The position numbers were made by a program, and so were the translations under genes. 7,630 nt of DNA from HGM04593 sp045631905 (GTDB lineage Bacteria > Bacteroidota > Bacteroidia > Bacteroidales > Bacteroidaceae), in assembly GCA_045631905.1 (NCBI GenBank), contig JAZQVO010000041.1:1-7630 (forward strand), in the 5' to 3' direction. Positions 1 through 5,779 of the stretch are shown one piece after another. Position 1 is the stretch's first letter. Each line of letters begins with the position of its first letter. The notes under the pieces are model-generated. The model ran no database searches and was not told the DNA's origin. It saw nothing but the letters and a program-made list of their open reading frames with translations.

Positions 1-333
1 GAAGAATCAAATTATTTCATTTCGTCATTAGATACAAAATCATTCATTAAAGCAAACCACCTAAGACAAATATGGCGTAATCATATATTAGGATATTCTA
101 TGTTGAAAAAAGGCGAAATCAAAAGATTTCATTACATACACCTTTACCCCGAGGGGAACAGACACTTTCATAAATATGCCGTACCCGAATATAAACAACT
201 GCTTACTGAGCAAGGAAGAAACAGTTTCATAGACTTAACTTATGAATCCTTGTTTAAACTCATAAATTCACATTTTAAGCGGAAAGAGCAGAAAGAATGG
301 CTGGAATACCTTAGAAAAAGATACATTGTATAA
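1..333 (+). CDS. C-terminal part of putative PGN_0703-like nuclease (5' truncated by window)
   Basis: The frame is open from base 1 and ends with TAA at 331-333, giving about 110 C-terminal residues; the real start lies outside the window. An internal ATG at 100 should not be taken as the start, because the reading upstream (for example IWRNHILGYSML) is continuous and protein-like. The pattern W-R-N-H-x-L, then a short K-G-E segment, then Y-I-H-L-Y-P-E-G-N-x-H-F, then a Y-x-x-L-L segment resembles, from memory, the C-terminal region of the PGN_0703-type putative restriction endonuclease family (PD-(D/E)XK-like). The catalytic core would lie upstream and is not visible, so the function is tentative. 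The segment is noticeably more AT-rich than the genes after it, which suggests horizontal acquisition. It is followed 14 nt later by the AlaX-like gene on the same strand. Confidence 0.55.
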   Translation, partial: EESNYFISSLDTKSFIKANHLRQIWRNHILGYSMLKKGEIKRFHYIHLYPEGNRHFHKYAVPEYKQLLTEQGRNSFIDLTYESLFKLINSHFKRKEQKEWLEYLRKRYIV

Positions 334-347
334 ACATAACAGACATT

Positions 348-809
348 ATGGAAATTAATCAACCAGCAGCGAAGTTTCAAGATATGTCAATCGCGCCTAT
401 GCACACAGCAGAACATATTCTCAACCAAACGATGGTGAGAATGTTCGGGTGCGAGAGAAGCCGTAATGCTCACATCGAGCGCAAAAAGAGCAAATGCGAT
501 TATACACTGCCCACAGCTCCCACTACCGAGCAGATTGCAGAGATTGAAAAGAGAGTGAACGAGGTTATTGCGCAGAGACTGCCTATAACCATTGAATTTT
601 GCAACCGCAACGAGGTTCCTGCCGAGGTCGACTTAGGGAAGTTGCCTGCCGACGCAAGCGAGACGCTTCGCTTGGTGCGTGTTGGAGATTACGACGTGTG
701 TGCTTGCATAGGTGCGCATGTTGAAAACACAAGTGAAATTGGTTCTTTCAAAATAATCAGCCACACGTGGGAGAACGGCACCTTGCGTTTGCGTTTCAAA
801 CTACAATAA
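348..809 (+). CDS. alaX: Stand-alone alanyl-tRNA editing protein (AlaX-S type)
   Basis: This 153-residue cytosolic protein corresponds to the editing (SAD) domain of alanyl-tRNA synthetase without the aminoacylation domain. Such proteins hydrolyse mischarged Ser-tRNA(Ala) or Gly-tRNA(Ala) in trans. The zinc site is intact: HTAEH gives His19 and His23 (HxxxH), and CIGAH gives Cys120 and His124 (CxxxH). The segment from Leu108 to the end (RLVRVGDYDVCAC, then EIGSFKI and a final RLRF strand) is the typical SAD core. The length fits the short AlaX-S class. The start at 348 leaves a short N-terminus before the HxxxH motif; the ATG at 384 (Met13) is a less likely alternative. There is only a 14-nt gap from the preceding gene and no TAnnTTTG box there, so it may be co-transcribed with it. 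The specific amino acid edited cannot be read from the sequence. Confidence 0.85.
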   Translation: MEINQPAAKFQDMSIAPMHTAEHILNQTMVRMFGCERSRNAHIERKKSKCDYTLPTAPTTEQIAEIEKRVNEVIAQRLPITIEFCNRNEVPAEVDLGKLPADASETLRLVRVGDYDVCACIGAHVENTSEIGSFKIISHTWENGTLRLRFKLQ

Positions 810-854
810 TTTGAATAAAAGAGGGGGAAAAGTAGCTTTTCAACGTTTTTTTTA

Positions 855-862
855 TACCTTTG
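855..862 (+). promoter_or_regulatory. Bacteroidota-type -7 promoter box for the chorismatase-like gene
   Basis: TACCTTTG matches TAnnTTTG exactly and is followed by the often-seen C. It lies after a T-rich stretch and 46 nt after the alaX stop codon. The -33 element is poor; the nearest candidate is a TTTT at 837-840. The predicted start near 869 would give a leader of about 80 nt before the ATG at 949. Confidence 0.6.
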
Positions 863-948
863 CGGTGGTAAAACAAAAAGAAGAATATTGTATATATTTT
901 TACCTGTATTAATACGAGAATAGTACACCGAAAAGGGTTTAGAGCATA

Positions 949-2040
949 ATGTTCAACAAGGAGCAAATAGTAATATCGGCAAACAAGAGAGGCACACTCA
1001 AAGAGATGTGCTACGATATTTTTACCCGTATCGACGGAGAGCGTGCATTAAAAATTTCGTTCTTCGGGCTACCTTGTGACAACAAGGAGTATTTGTTCGT
1101 AAACCGCGAGCTCCACTCTCTTGTAAAGGAGTTTTTCGGCGAAGGAGCACCGCTCGTAAGTTTTATTGCACAAAAAAGCAGTTCGCCCACTCTCATTGCG
1201 GAGATTACTTACCTTGGCGATACCGATGTCACCATAACTCACCACAGCCGTTACAAGATTATTGAGCGTGGTTGCACCAAGGAGCTTATAACAGAAGGAA
1301 TTATACCTTGCGATATATCGGCCGGCACGTTTGAGCAGGCAAAGGATATTTTTTCGGCGATAGAGAATATTCTCACAAGCGAGGGGTTCCTTATAAGCGA
1401 TATTTATCGTCAGTGGAACTACATCGAGGATATAACCATAAAAAACGAGGGTAGCCAAAACTACCAGGAGTTCAACGATGCTCGCAGCATCTTTTACGCT
1501 AAGGCCAACTGGTGCAATGGTTACCCTGCCGCAACGGGCATAGGTACAGGTCGAGGCGGAATTATGATTGAGTTGTATGCTATTAAAGGCACCCCAGCTG
1601 TAAACAAGCCCATAGATAACCCCATGCAGATTGCGGCGCACAACTACTCGCAAAATGTGCTCGAAGGTGTTGTTGTTGAGGAGTTACAAGAACGCACCAC
1701 ACCAAAATTTGAGCGTGCACGCATACTCGGCAACACTATTTATATTTCGGGTACGGCCGCAATAAAAGGCGAGGAGAGCATCACAAGCAACGATACTGTG
1801 TGCCAGGCCGAAACGACCATGGAGGTAATGAACAACCTTATATCGAAGAGTAATATCCCTGTACCAAACAACGGTGCCACATACGACTTGTTGCGCATAT
1901 ATGTAAAGCACGAGGCTTGTATCCCGGCCGTAAAAGAGTACATGAATGCCCACTACCCCAGCGTTCCCAAGCATTATCTTGTGAGCGATGTGTGCCGTCC
2001 CGAGCTACTCATTGAAATTGAGGGTGTAGCTCACATCTGA
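949..2040 (+). CDS. FkbO/Hyg5/XanB2-like chorismatase family protein (two RidA-like domains)
   Basis: The protein has 363 residues, with an N-terminal domain to about residue 145 and a central-to-C-terminal RidA/YjgF-fold region. Family hallmarks are the RQWNYIEDI segment, then YQEFNDARSIFY, then GYPAATGIGT (about 191-200). A RidA-type half follows (ILGNTIYISGTAAI), and the protein ends with SDVCRPELLIEIEG. Arg350 and Glu356 of that end occupy the positions used by chorismatases and RidA proteins; Glu356 aligns with Glu120 of E. coli RidA, but Tyr343 replaces the RidA arginine (Arg105). Characterised chorismatases convert chorismate to pyruvate plus a dihydroxycyclohexadiene carboxylate or a hydroxybenzoate. 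Which product applies here, if any, cannot be told. No shikimate, menaquinone or pigment gene lies nearby, so the role is open. The start at 949 follows a promoter at 855-862, and no better in-frame start is visible. Confidence 0.75.
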   Translation: MFNKEQIVISANKRGTLKEMCYDIFTRIDGERALKISFFGLPCDNKEYLFVNRELHSLVKEFFGEGAPLVSFIAQKSSSPTLIAEITYLGDTDVTITHHSRYKIIERGCTKELITEGIIPCDISAGTFEQAKDIFSAIENILTSEGFLISDIYRQWNYIEDITIKNEGSQNYQEFNDARSIFYAKANWCNGYPAATGIGTGRGGIMIELYAIKGTPAVNKPIDNPMQIAAHNYSQNVLEGVVVEELQERTTPKFERARILGNTIYISGTAAIKGEESITSNDTVCQAETTMEVMNNLISKSNIPVPNNGATYDLLRIYVKHEACIPAVKEYMNAHYPSVPKHYLVSDVCRPELLIEIEGVAHI

Positions 2041-2041
2041 C

Positions 2042-2061
2042 AAATTGTTTTAAAACAATTT
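2042..2061 (+). terminator. 20-bp perfect palindrome just after the chorismatase-like gene
   Basis: AAATTGTT, TTAA and AACAATTT form an 8-bp stem with a 4-nt loop (or a fully symmetrical 20-bp DNA palindrome), starting one base after the TGA stop. It is AT-rich and not followed by a T run, so it is a weak terminator candidate. An operator or RNA-end-stabilising hairpin is equally possible. Confidence 0.4.
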
Positions 2062-2140
2062 ACGATAATCTTGCACACCTCGCGTGCGCTTAAAATCCTC
2101 AAAAAAAACATAAAAGAAAAAGAAGGGCAAAACATTGTTT

Positions 2141-2167
2141 GTTGTACACGCATTATAACTGTACAAC
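2141..2167. repeat. Interrupted inverted repeat in the hsp20 upstream region (operator-like)
   Basis: GTTGTACA (2141-2148) and TGTACAAC (2160-2167) are perfect 8-bp arms separated by 11 nt. The size and spacing fit a dimeric repressor or activator site. It lies 144 nt before the hsp20 start. No -7 box of the TAnnTTTG form was found in 2062-2310, so its position relative to a promoter is unknown. Confidence 0.35.
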
Positions 2168-2250
2168 GGCAACCGCACAGCCGTGCAGACAATTGCAAAT
2201 CGCACTTATGAGATTTTACAACCCCACTCAAAAGCATCGTCATAGGGGTA

Positions 2251-2301
2251 CGTTTATTGTCGTGTATCGGCTGCGGACCGTTTATTGTATAACCAATAAA
2301 C
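2251..2301. repeat. Direct and inverted repeats in the hsp20 5' leader
   Basis: CGTTTATTGT occurs at 2251-2260 and again at 2279-2288. The second copy also forms an inverted repeat, GTTTATTG (2280-2287) with CAATAAAC (2294-2301), around a 6-nt loop. The 3' arm ends 9 nt before the hsp20 ATG. As RNA this is a weak AU-rich hairpin beside the start codon; as DNA it could be a regulator site. The rest of 2062-2310 holds no gene I can support. Confidence 0.4.
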
Positions 2302-2310
2302 TTTAAAACA

Positions 2311-2811
2311 ATGAGCATGCCCATGAAAAGAGGAAACCAGCACTGGATCCCAAGTATCTTCAACGATTTTTTCGGTAACGACCTGATGCTACGCTCGGGT
2401 AGCACATCGCCTGCCATCAATGTTTTCGAGGCCGACAACAAATATATTGTAGAGGTTGCCGCACCCGGAATGAAAAAAGAGGATTTCAGCATCGACCTTA
2501 ATACCGACAACGACCTTTGCATCACCATGGAGAAGAGGTGCGAGAAAGATGGAAAGGAGTGCTGTTGCGACGAAAAAAAGGAGGAAGAGAAGTGCAAAGA
2601 CGATGTTTGTTGCGAGCACAGCGGTTGCAAGGGACGTTACTTGCGTCGCGAGTTCTCGTACACGAAGTTCAAGCAGACACTTATTCTGCCCGATGATGTA
2701 GATTGCTCTAAGATTCAAGCGAAGGTGCATCACGGAGTACTAAGAATAGATCTTCCTAAAAAGGCGAACAGCGTCGAGCACAAGGAAAACAGAAAAATCT
2801 CTATCGAGTAA
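2311..2811 (+). CDS. hsp20: Small heat-shock protein (Hsp20/alpha-crystallin) with Cys-rich insertion
   Basis: This 166-residue ATP-independent cytosolic holdase binds unfolding proteins for later refolding. The alpha-crystallin domain starts near residue 35 (PAINVFEADNKYIVEVAAPGM, about 34-54) and ends with HGVLRIDLPK (141-150), the conserved G-x-L strand. A C-terminal tail ends with KISIE, close to the I-x-I motif that caps oligomer grooves. Ordinary Bacteroidales homologues are about 140-150 residues. The extra length here is a charged, cysteine-rich segment at about 74-108, in the loop that normally carries the beta-6 swap strand, with Cys77, 84, 85, 86, 95, 100, 101 and 106; Cys70 and Cys132 lie outside it. 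After it, GRYLRREFSYTKF resumes the normal family sequence. It could bind metal or form disulfides, but that is inference. It is transcribed alone, with a repeat-rich leader before it and a hairpin after it. Confidence 0.93.
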   Translation: MSMPMKRGNQHWIPSIFNDFFGNDLMLRSGSTSPAINVFEADNKYIVEVAAPGMKKEDFSIDLNTDNDLCITMEKRCEKDGKECCCDEKKEEEKCKDDVCCEHSGCKGRYLRREFSYTKFKQTLILPDDVDCSKIQAKVHHGVLRIDLPKKANSVEHKENRKISIE

Positions 2812-2814
2812 TAT

Positions 2815-2856
2815 CCCAACAGAGGCTTGCAATTTTTTTTGCAAGCCCCTGTTGGG
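2815..2856. terminator. Strong hairpin between convergent hsp20 and alkylation-repair genes
   Basis: CCCAACAG (2815-2822) pairs with CTGTTGGG (2849-2856), and GGCTTGCAA (2824-2832) pairs with TTGCAAGCC (2839-2847). There is one A/C mismatch and a T6 loop, giving 17 paired bases. The hairpin starts 3 nt after the hsp20 stop and ends 13 nt before the stop of the opposing gene. Neither strand has a T run after the stem, but the position between two converging genes supports a shared transcription stop or RNA-end-protecting role. Confidence 0.7.
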
Positions 2857-2869
2857 GTAATGAATAGTA

Positions 2870-3551
2870 TCACCGCCACCTCAACGACCGGAGGTACTCT
2901 TTTTGTTCGTTATTTATGCGCAAGCTCTCCACCGCCTTTTGTATTGTTCGGTTATGCACCTCGTGTGGCAAGCGTCTTTGCTCCAAAAAAGGCAGTGCAC
3001 TCTCCCACTGCTTAACTAAGGCAAAACTAAAATACCATGCAACGGCCATTGAGACATAATACTCGAGACAGCGAACCGATGCAACATCGTGCAACATAGT
3101 TGCATCGAAAGCATCGTCGAGAAGGTAGGTCATATAGGCAACTATACCATAGCGACGGGTATATTGGTGAGGGCTTTTTAACCAACGAGCCGCTGCCTCA
3201 TGTACTTCGGGCTTGTGCTTTGCAAATATCTTCGGACGCAATTGGTCGCACACTGCCCAATTATCGACATAGGGCAGGAAGCGTTCAACATCGGCAAGGG
3301 TTTCGTTTATGCTTTTGCGCGAGAGCGATAGCAGTATGCTGTGCAGTAGGTTCTCATCGAAGTAGTTATGTGGTAATTTGCTCATAAAGGGGGGTTGCGT
3401 CGCCACTCTTTTGCATCTCCCGAGCTAAGGCTCTTAACTGTGGTGTGCGCACACCTATAAATTTTTCAGCTTCGATGCCGGGCACCAGCTTTGCTGTAAA
3501 TGTTGCATATTGCACATCGCGCATTGCTTGCATACGGGTTAGAATATCCAT
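2870..3551 (-). pseudogene. DNA alkylation repair protein, AlkD-like HEAT-repeat glycosylase, frameshifted
   Basis: The gene occupies two overlapping frames. The N-terminal part (start 3551, starting MDILTRMQAMRDVQYATF) runs through GVRTPQLRALAREMQ and hits a stop at 3366. The C-terminal part continues from FMSKLPHNYFDENLLH to the end at 2870. The switch lies in a run of six C on the coding strand (six G on the given strand, 3389-3394). With five C the reading ...GDATP-FMSKLP... is seamless and gives 226 residues, the normal family length. AlkD excises alkylated bases such as 3-methyladenine using a right-handed HEAT-like superhelix. The NWAVCD motif supplies the Trp-x3-Asp pair equivalent to Trp109/Asp113 of Bacillus cereus AlkD, and a later conserved Trp (VAWYF) is present. 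Because every other part looks intact, the break is either recent, a homopolymer sequencing error, or slippage-based switching. Family identity is firm; functional status is uncertain. Confidence 0.8.
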
Positions 3552-3571
3552 ACCTTATATATATAATATTG

Positions 3572-3579
3572 CAAAAATA
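3572..3579 (-). promoter_or_regulatory. Bacteroidota-type -7 box for the alkylation-repair gene
   Basis: On the minus strand the sequence is TATTTTTG, an exact TAnnTTTG match, 20 nt upstream of the ATG at 3551. No clear -33 TTTG element is present at the usual distance. Confidence 0.5.
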
Positions 3580-3672
3580 GTGCATGTTTGCGAAATTGCT
3601 AACCGATTATTTGATTTTCACTAAATTGTTACTGCTCTTTTTTCGAACTATGTGCATGACGTTTGTTTCCCC

Positions 3673-3680
3673 TACTTTTG
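3673..3680 (+). promoter_or_regulatory. Candidate plus-strand promoter with no coding gene downstream
   Basis: TACTTTTG matches TAnnTTTG, with TGTG at 3651-3654 as a one-mismatch -33 element at an 18-nt spacing. The only thing downstream before the antisense gapA gene is the hairpin at 3722-3745. A transcript would be about 60 nt and non-coding. A chance match in T-rich DNA is possible. Confidence 0.25.
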
Positions 3681-3717
3681 CCGGCTTACAAATATATTCG
3701 GAGAGAATATATGCAAT

Positions 3718-3745
3718 AAAAAAAAGCTCCCCGAAGGGAGCTTTT
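3718..3745 (-). terminator. Rho-independent terminator of gapA, UUCG tetraloop
   Basis: Read on the minus strand, AAAAGCTCCC, TTCG and GGGAGCTTTT form a 10-bp stem closed by the extra-stable C(UUCG)G tetraloop and followed by an eight-T run in total. It starts 20 nt after the gapA stop codon. The plus strand also has four T after the stem, so it may work weakly in both directions. Confidence 0.9.
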
Positions 3746-3765
3746 GATTTATGGTCTATAACATA

Positions 3766-4776
3766 TTAAGCGTTTACAGAAGCCATGTGAGCGATGAGGT
3801 CGAGAACTTTGTTAGAGTAACCGATCTCGTTGTCGTACCAAGATACAACCTTAACGAAAGTATCTGTCAAAGCGATACCTGCCTTAGCGTCGAAGATTGA
3901 AGTACGTGTGTCACCCAAGAAGTCAGAAGAAACAACTGCGTCCTCTGTGTAACCGAGGATACCCTTCAACTCACCCTCAGAAGCCTCTTTCATAGCTGCG
4001 CAAATCTCAGCGTATGTAGCGGGCTTAGCCAAATTAACTGTCAAGTCAACAACTGAAACGTCCAAAGTGGGAACGCGCATTGCCATACCTGTCAATTTGC
4101 CATTCAAAGCGGGGATAACTTTACCTACTGCCTTAGCTGCACCTGTTGAAGAAGGAATGATGTTACCGGCAGCTGCACGACCACCTCTCCAGTCTTTTAC
4201 AGAAGGACCGTCAACAGTCTTCTGAGTAGCTGTTGTAGAGTGTACAGTTGTCATCAAACCATCGGTGATACCGAACTTGTCGTTCAATACCTTAGCGATA
4301 GGAGCAAGACAGTTTGTTGTACAAGATGCGTTAGAAACGAACTGTGTACCCTTAACATATGTCTTCTCGTTTACACCGCAAACGAACATGGGAGTATCGT
4401 CCTTTGAAGGAGCCGACATAACTACATATTTAGCACCGGCGTTGATGTGAGCCTGAGCCTTGTCTTTTGACAAGAAGAGACCTGTTGACTCAACAACGTA
4501 CTCAGCACCTACTGCGTCCCAAGCGAGTTCGTTGGGGTCTTTGCAAGCTGTTACACGGATAGACTTACCGTTTACGATAAGTTTGCTGTTCTCTACGTCT
4601 GCCTCGATTGTACCATCGAAGATACCGTGCATTGTGTCATACTTGAGCATGTATGCCAAGTAATCTACGGGGCAAAGGTCGTTGATACCTACAATCTCGA
4701 TGTCGCTTCTTTTCATAGCGGCACGGAACACGAAACGGCCGATACGGCCAAAACCGTTAATACCTACTTTTGTCAT
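3766..4776 (-). CDS. gapA: Glyceraldehyde-3-phosphate dehydrogenase, type I
   Basis: This 336-residue cytosolic glycolytic enzyme oxidises glyceraldehyde 3-phosphate with phosphate and NAD+ to 1,3-bisphosphoglycerate. The N-terminal Rossmann fold has GINGFGRIGR (5-14), and Asp33 in GIND is placed to bind the NAD ribose, so NAD preference is likely. The catalytic motif SNASCTTNCLAP has its nucleophile at Cys152, with His179 (TTVHS) as general base. The C-terminal WYDNEIGYSNKV segment is standard. The length and ends are normal and no residue is missing. The start at 4776 is required, since the dinucleotide fold begins at residue 3. The gene has its own terminator downstream. A candidate promoter lies about 150 nt upstream, and a 28-codon lipoprotein-like ORF sits in that leader, in the same frame. 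Confidence 0.98.
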   Translation of the reverse strand: MTKVGINGFGRIGRFVFRAAMKRSDIEIVGINDLCPVDYLAYMLKYDTMHGIFDGTIEADVENSKLIVNGKSIRVTACKDPNELAWDAVGAEYVVESTGLFLSKDKAQAHINAGAKYVVMSAPSKDDTPMFVCGVNEKTYVKGTQFVSNASCTTNCLAPIAKVLNDKFGITDGLMTTVHSTTATQKTVDGPSVKDWRGGRAAAGNIIPSSTGAAKAVGKVIPALNGKLTGMAMRVPTLDVSVVDLTVNLAKPATYAEICAAMKEASEGELKGILGYTEDAVVSSDFLGDTRTSIFDAKAGIALTDTFVKVVSWYDNEIGYSNKVLDLIAHMASVNA

Positions 4777-4815
4777 ATTACTTTTTATATTTAAAAGGTG
4801 AATAAAAGTTTCTTT

Positions 4816-4902
4816 TTAACCACAGTTACAATACTCGGCAGTGCTACATGCAACAAGAAGGAGCATAATTGCTGTGTAAATTATAATTCTCGCGCACTTC
4901 AT
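4816..4902 (-). CDS. Putative 28-residue lipoprotein encoded in the gapA leader
   Basis: This short ORF has ATG at 4900-4902 and TAA at 4816-4818. The predicted peptide starts MKCAR, continues with a 13-residue hydrophobic run (IIIYTAIMLLLVA) and then Cys19. LVAC is a good lipobox for signal peptidase II. The mature part would be only ten residues, with further cysteines at 25 and 27. A promoter box (TAAATTTG, 4928-4935) lies 25 nt upstream, so this ORF would be first on the gapA transcript. Its stop is 39 nt before the gapA ATG and in the same frame, with no other stop between, so readthrough would add a lipoprotein signal to GAPDH. I do not recognise the peptide. It could be a tiny membrane lipoprotein, a regulatory leader peptide, the stub of a decayed gene, or chance. 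No strong ribosome binding site is visible, which is normal in this phylum. Confidence 0.4.
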   Translation of the reverse strand: MKCARIIIYTAIMLLLVACSTAEYCNCG

Positions 4903-4927
4903 ACTACTCTATTTTTTAACTGCGATG

Positions 4928-4935
4928 CAAATTTA
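4928..4935 (-). promoter_or_regulatory. Candidate -7 box driving the small ORF and gapA
   Basis: On the minus strand the sequence is TAAATTTG, an exact TAnnTTTG match. A TTG (4958-4960 on the given strand) lies 22 nt upstream as a possible -33 element. It is the only exact match on this strand between gapA and mscL. The predicted start near 4920 gives a leader of about 145 nt for gapA and about 18 nt for the small ORF. Confidence 0.5.
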
Positions 4936-5116
4936 ATAAATTGTTTTATATATAAAGCAACATTTTCTGTTTTATTTAACCAAAAAATTACACTTATATC
5001 CTTTTTTCATATAGGGCAGATAGCAAAAAATATTTGCAACATATGACTATGAATATTTTTTTTCGAAAATACAAATAATAGCTAACCCGACAAACAAATA
5101 TTTAACAAAAATATAC

Positions 5117-5124
5117 TATCTTTG
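5117..5124 (+). promoter_or_regulatory. Bacteroidota-type -7 box for mscL
   Basis: TATCTTTG matches TAnnTTTG and is followed by C, the commonest form in the phylum. It is 68 nt before the mscL ATG, in very AT-rich DNA without a distinct -33 TTTG. The stretch from 4936 to 5116 otherwise holds no supported feature. Confidence 0.65.
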
Positions 5125-5192
5125 CAAAGTTTTAGGCATAGAGAGCCGAAAGATATCACAAATGCAAAAATATTAACAAAATAAAAAAGATT

Positions 5193-5645
5193 ATGGCAAA
5201 AAGTACATTCTTGCAGGATTTCAAAGCCTTCGCTATGAAGGGTAATGTAGTAGACATGGCTGTCGGTGTTATCATCGGTGGCGCATTTGGTAAAATTGTT
5301 ACAGCGTTGGTAAATGATGTTATCATGCCTGCTGTTGGTTTGCTCATCGGTGGTATCAACTTTAAAGATCTCAAAGTTACCCTTTCTCCCGAGGTTCTAA
5401 ACGAGGCCGGCGAGGTTGAGAAAGCTGCTGTTACATTGAACTATGGTAACTTCTTGCAACAGACTTTCGATTTCATCATCATCGCTTTCTCTATCTTTGT
5501 GGTTATACGCCTCATTACCAAGCTCACAACAAAGAAGAAGGTTGAAGAGCCTGCTCCTGCACCTGCACCCGCACCTGCACCCGAGCCTTCGGCTGAGGAG
5601 AAACTTCTTACTGAGATACGCGACCTCTTGAAAGAGAAGAAATAA
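5193..5645 (+). CDS. mscL: Large-conductance mechanosensitive channel MscL
   Basis: This 150-residue inner-membrane protein forms a homopentameric pore that opens under membrane tension and releases solutes during hypo-osmotic shock. The N-terminal amphipathic helix (FLQDFKAFAMKGN) is followed by TM1, about 19-45, with the family signature GNVVDMAVGVIIGGAFGKIV and its pore-lining glycines. A periplasmic loop covers about 54-86, with the acidic and alanine-rich part typical of Bacteroidota. TM2 is about 89-110 (QTFDFIIIAFSIFVVIRLI), then the basic TKKKV cluster. A Pro-Ala linker (about 120-132) replaces the shorter linker of E. coli MscL (136 residues), and the C-terminal helix SAEEKLLTEIRDLLKEK would form the cytoplasmic bundle. 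The start at 5193 agrees with the conserved N-terminus. It has its own promoter and terminator and is divergent from gapA. Confidence 0.97.
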   Translation: MAKSTFLQDFKAFAMKGNVVDMAVGVIIGGAFGKIVTALVNDVIMPAVGLLIGGINFKDLKVTLSPEVLNEAGEVEKAAVTLNYGNFLQQTFDFIIIAFSIFVVIRLITKLTTKKKVEEPAPAPAPAPAPEPSAEEKLLTEIRDLLKEKK

Positions 5646-5656
5646 CACGCGCACAT

Positions 5657-5685
5657 AAAAAACGAGCATTTGTGCTCGTTTTTTT
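5657..5685 (+). terminator. Rho-independent terminator of mscL
   Basis: The stem AAAAAACGAGCA (5657-5668) pairs with TGCTCGTTTTTT (5673-5684) around the loop TTTG, with seven T in a row at the end. It starts 11 nt after the mscL stop codon. The A tract on the other arm means it could also act on the minus strand. Confidence 0.92.
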
Positions 5686-5779
5686 GTTTACAAAAAGGTG
5701 GGTTACTATAATGCACAAAAAAGAAAAAAGCAGTATATTAGCCACAAAATTAGGTACAAACATTAAAGCATACAATATT

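Noticed and set aside
2208..2306. A 32-codon plus-strand ORF ending 4 nt before the hsp20 ATG
   Set aside because: Its composition is basic and not protein-like, it has no recognisable motif, and it runs through the repeats of the leader. A leader peptide cannot be excluded, but nothing supports it.
2031..2630. A long minus-strand ORF opposite hsp20 and its leader
   Set aside because: It is a mirror of the real gene, with Ser/Phe-rich low-complexity translation and no promoter or domain signal.
3584..3769. A 61-codon plus-strand ORF across the intergenic region before gapA
   Set aside because: It reads through the gapA terminator hairpin into the end of gapA and has no family features; treated as chance.
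5684..5712. E. coli-like promoter TTGTTT-N17-TATAAT upstream of guaA
   Set aside because: The main sigma factor of Bacteroidota recognises TTTG/TAnnTTTG, the -35 part is inside the mscL terminator T tract, and AT-rich chance matches are common.
5672..5779. N-terminal extension of guaA from the ATG at 5672 or 5711
   Set aside because: The 5672 start lies inside the loop and stem of the mscL terminator, the added residues do not resemble GuaA, and the amidotransferase fold begins immediately after the ATG at 5780.
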